Shown: positions 8,394 through 9,491 of the stretch, piece after piece
Position numbering within the stretch: position 1 is the stretch's first letter
How the letters are laid out: each line of letters begins with the position of its first letter
DNA from: CAZVWJ01 sp964631325
GTDB lineage: Bacteria > T1Sed10-126
Reading direction: 5' to 3'
Assembly (NCBI GenBank): GCA_964631325.1
Contig: CAZVWJ010000075.1
Coordinates: 1 to 9,491, forward strand
DNA length: 9,491 nt
Notes under the pieces: generated by a model
Told to the model about the DNA's origin: nothing
Databases searched by the model: none
The model's input: the letters and a program-made list of their open reading frames with translations, nothing else
Made by a program: the position numbers and the translations under genes

Positions 8394-9188
8394 TTACCGG
8401 ACTGGATCGAGTTCTTCCGGATTAACCGGCAGGATGGTATCGGCAATGTTCCACTCCGCGTTGTGTCGCCGGAGTTGTTCGCGAGGTCCAAACCAGACCT
8501 TTCCGGCGGGTTCAACATCAAGAGTTTCGACAAAATCCGGCGCCAAACCGGAGAGTAAGTAAGCAAACCGAATTTTTGTGGAATGTGATCGATTAATTAA
8601 TTCGGTTAGGACTTTTTCTTGCTCGGTTGCCGCCACCAGATCGGGCAACCAATTAAAAACACTTGTCCAGTTCTGGACATTATTTGGTTTGTCCACGAGA
8701 TGCACGAGGATGGTTTCAGGTTGTTCGGCGGGAACTTTATTAGCTGTACTTGGTTCCAGACTTGCCTCGAATCGAAGCACTCGATAATTTCTCCTGAGGG
8801 CAGCGGGAACGTAAGCCGCTGACGGCAGGGCAACCTCGATCTCGGAAGGGACTCGATCAATAAGGTCGTGACACCAGATGGCCGAGTCGAGGGCTACGCG
8901 TATGTCTCGATCCGGCTCCTTCTTCAGTATTGCCTTCAGGGTGAAAAAGGGACTTTCTTTTGAAAAAGCCCCGGCCCGTTCCGCCGGTGAAAACTCCCAT
9001 ACTCCTCGAACGTCTGTTTTTAGCAACCAGCCCCGGGTGGACAATTGTTGAACCACTCGATTTGCCGGGATTTGGACGTCAAATTTTTCAATAAGTTCCC
9101 GGATTTCGTCTGTAGTTACCAGTTCCGGACGTTCAAGCTCTAATTCTTCAAGAATACCGGCTAAATGTGAAGGGATATTACGTGACAT
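8394..9188 (-). CDS. abiEi: AbiEi-type antitoxin and autorepressor (type IV toxin-antitoxin)
   Basis: I chose ATG 9188 (264 residues, start MSRNIPSHLAGILEELELE), which has AAGGTG six bases upstream. The frame stays open to a TTG at 9209, but that lies inside the operator palindrome. Residues ~1-70 form a helical winged helix-turn-helix part (TTDEIRELIEKF, then ANRVVQQLSTRGWLLKTDV, then the wing VWEFSPAER), the usual AbiEi DNA-binding domain. The rest is the mixed alpha/beta AbiEi C-terminal domain, with VALDSAIWCHDLIDR, VPSEIEVALPSA and IRFAYLLSGLAPDFVETL. In the family the N-terminal domain binds inverted repeats in its own promoter and the C-terminal domain is needed to counteract the toxin. 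The first gene of the pair followed by AbiEii is the canonical order. The gene appears intact. Confidence 0.85.
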   Translation of the reverse strand: MSRNIPSHLAGILEELELERPELVTTDEIRELIEKFDVQIPANRVVQQLSTRGWLLKTDVRGVWEFSPAERAGAFSKESPFFTLKAILKKEPDRDIRVALDSAIWCHDLIDRVPSEIEVALPSAAYVPAALRRNYRVLRFEASLEPSTANKVPAEQPETILVHLVDKPNNVQNWTSVFNWLPDLVAATEQEKVLTELINRSHSTKIRFAYLLSGLAPDFVETLDVEPAGKVWFGPREQLRRHNAEWNIADTILPVNPEELDPVR

Positions 9189-9200
9189 TCTAAACACCTT

Positions 9201-9323
9201 AATAACCAAATAAGTTATTTATAGACTCCTTTTGACACTAATAACGTAACAGAAAACTGCTTTAGTGTCAAAAAAGCTCCAGAAATAACCAAATAGTTTA
9301 TTAATAGGTTATATTTGACACTA
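9201..9323 (-). promoter_or_regulatory. abiE promoter with iterated operator palindromes
   Basis: Two repeat families alternate. (1) AATAAC-CAAATAA-GTTATT at 9201-9219 and AATAACC-AAATA-GTTTATT at 9284-9302 (one mismatch between arms). (2) TTTTGACACTA at 9230-9240, its exact inverse TAGTGTCAAAA at 9263-9273, and TTTGACACTA again at 9314-9323. On the minus strand TTGACA (9271-9266) is a consensus -35, with TACGTT (9248-9243) 17 bases on as a poor -10. AbiEi proteins are known to repress their operons through inverted repeats, so these are probable AbiEi sites. The palindrome at 9201 sits just before the ribosome site. Confidence 0.65.
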
Positions 9324-9491
9324 CTAGAAAAATAGATTATTTACGAGAAGCTGCGAGGATTTAGCTTTACTCAGGAAGGCCAATTAGTCTTGAAAGGAAA
9401 GTTCGCTTGAAGGCGCAATTAAAATATAAGCGCGCGGGCGTCGTCGAGGAGGGTGTAGATCACGGGGACGACAACCATTGTCAGGAAGGTA
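9264..9491. repeat. Right copy of the long direct repeat (continues beyond window)
   Basis: This matches 7051-7278 at offset 2213, covering the outer operator half and the RND gene end. Similarity is about 70 percent over the operator part and about 90 percent over the RND coding end. Confidence 0.85.
9419..9491 (-). CDS. RND-family efflux transporter, C-terminal end (gene continues right)
   Basis: The minus strand reads TFLTMVVVPVIYTLLDDARA then LIF and a TAA at 9419-9421. This is the terminal transmembrane helix and short cytoplasmic tail of an HAE-1/CzcA-type RND inner-membrane pump, which normally works with a periplasmic adaptor and an outer-membrane channel. Only 23 residues are in the window, so substrate class cannot be judged. 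It lies about 230 bases upstream of abiEi on the same strand. It could be the intact parent of the fragment at 7206-7366. Confidence 0.75.
   Translation of the reverse strand, partial: TFLTMVVVPVIYTLLDDARALIF

Noticed and set aside
9189..9209. TTG 9209 as start of abiEi
   Set aside because: It lies inside the operator palindrome; ATG 9188 has AAGGTG at good spacing.
1..9491. CRISPR array, tRNA or rRNA
   Set aside because: No regularly spaced short repeats, cloverleaf or conserved rRNA stretches were seen on either strand.

Overview
This window looks like accessory DNA from a bacterium. Genes have clear Shine-Dalgarno sequences (GAGGAG, AAGGAGGT), and there are TGA stops plus two probable TTG starts. 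Other bacterial signs are a Sec-type signal peptide, a CFI-box-like C-terminal tail, a type IV toxin-antitoxin pair and the C-terminus of an RND efflux pump. Base composition is moderate and patchy, with AT-rich spacers and short GC-rich pieces. No rRNA, tRNA or CRISPR array is visible. I cannot place the organism beyond a probable Gram-negative bacterium. A Verrucomicrobiota/Lentisphaerota/Planctomycetota-like origin is a guess from the style of the large secreted protein and a RayT-like remnant.

Layout, all recognised genes on the minus strand. Bases 1-320 hold the N-terminal part of a PD-(D/E)XK nuclease-like protein that runs off the left edge. Bases 321-970 are non-coding, with a GC-rich hairpin patch and a 269-bp segment bounded by a perfect 17-bp inverted repeat. 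Bases 971-6145 are one very large secreted multi-domain protein gene (1724 codons). It is split by a single in-frame TGA at 5624-5626, exactly where sister modules of the same protein carry tryptophan. Bases 6146-7050 are a roughly 900-bp spacer with a possible decayed REP-associated (Y1) transposase. Bases 7051-7366 hold an orphan copy of an abiE-type operator region followed by a detached RND transporter C-terminus. Bases 7431-9188 are an intact abiEi-abiEii operon. Bases 9201-9323 are its operator/promoter, and 9419-9491 are the C-terminus of another RND transporter that continues to the right.

How it fits together. The strongest structural signal is that 7051-7278 and 9264-9491 are collinear at a constant offset of exactly 2213 bp, so the abiE operon sits between long direct repeats made of its own operator plus an RND gene tail. 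This suggests an ancient tandem duplication of an [RND end + operator + abiE] unit that has since lost one abiE copy, or a cassette that can be lost by recombination between the repeats. AbiEi (antitoxin/repressor) and AbiEii (nucleotidyltransferase toxin) would be co-transcribed and autoregulated through the repeated palindromes. With the nuclease fragment at the other end, the window may be an accessory or defence-type region, but I see no wholly new multi-gene system that the sequence alone supports.
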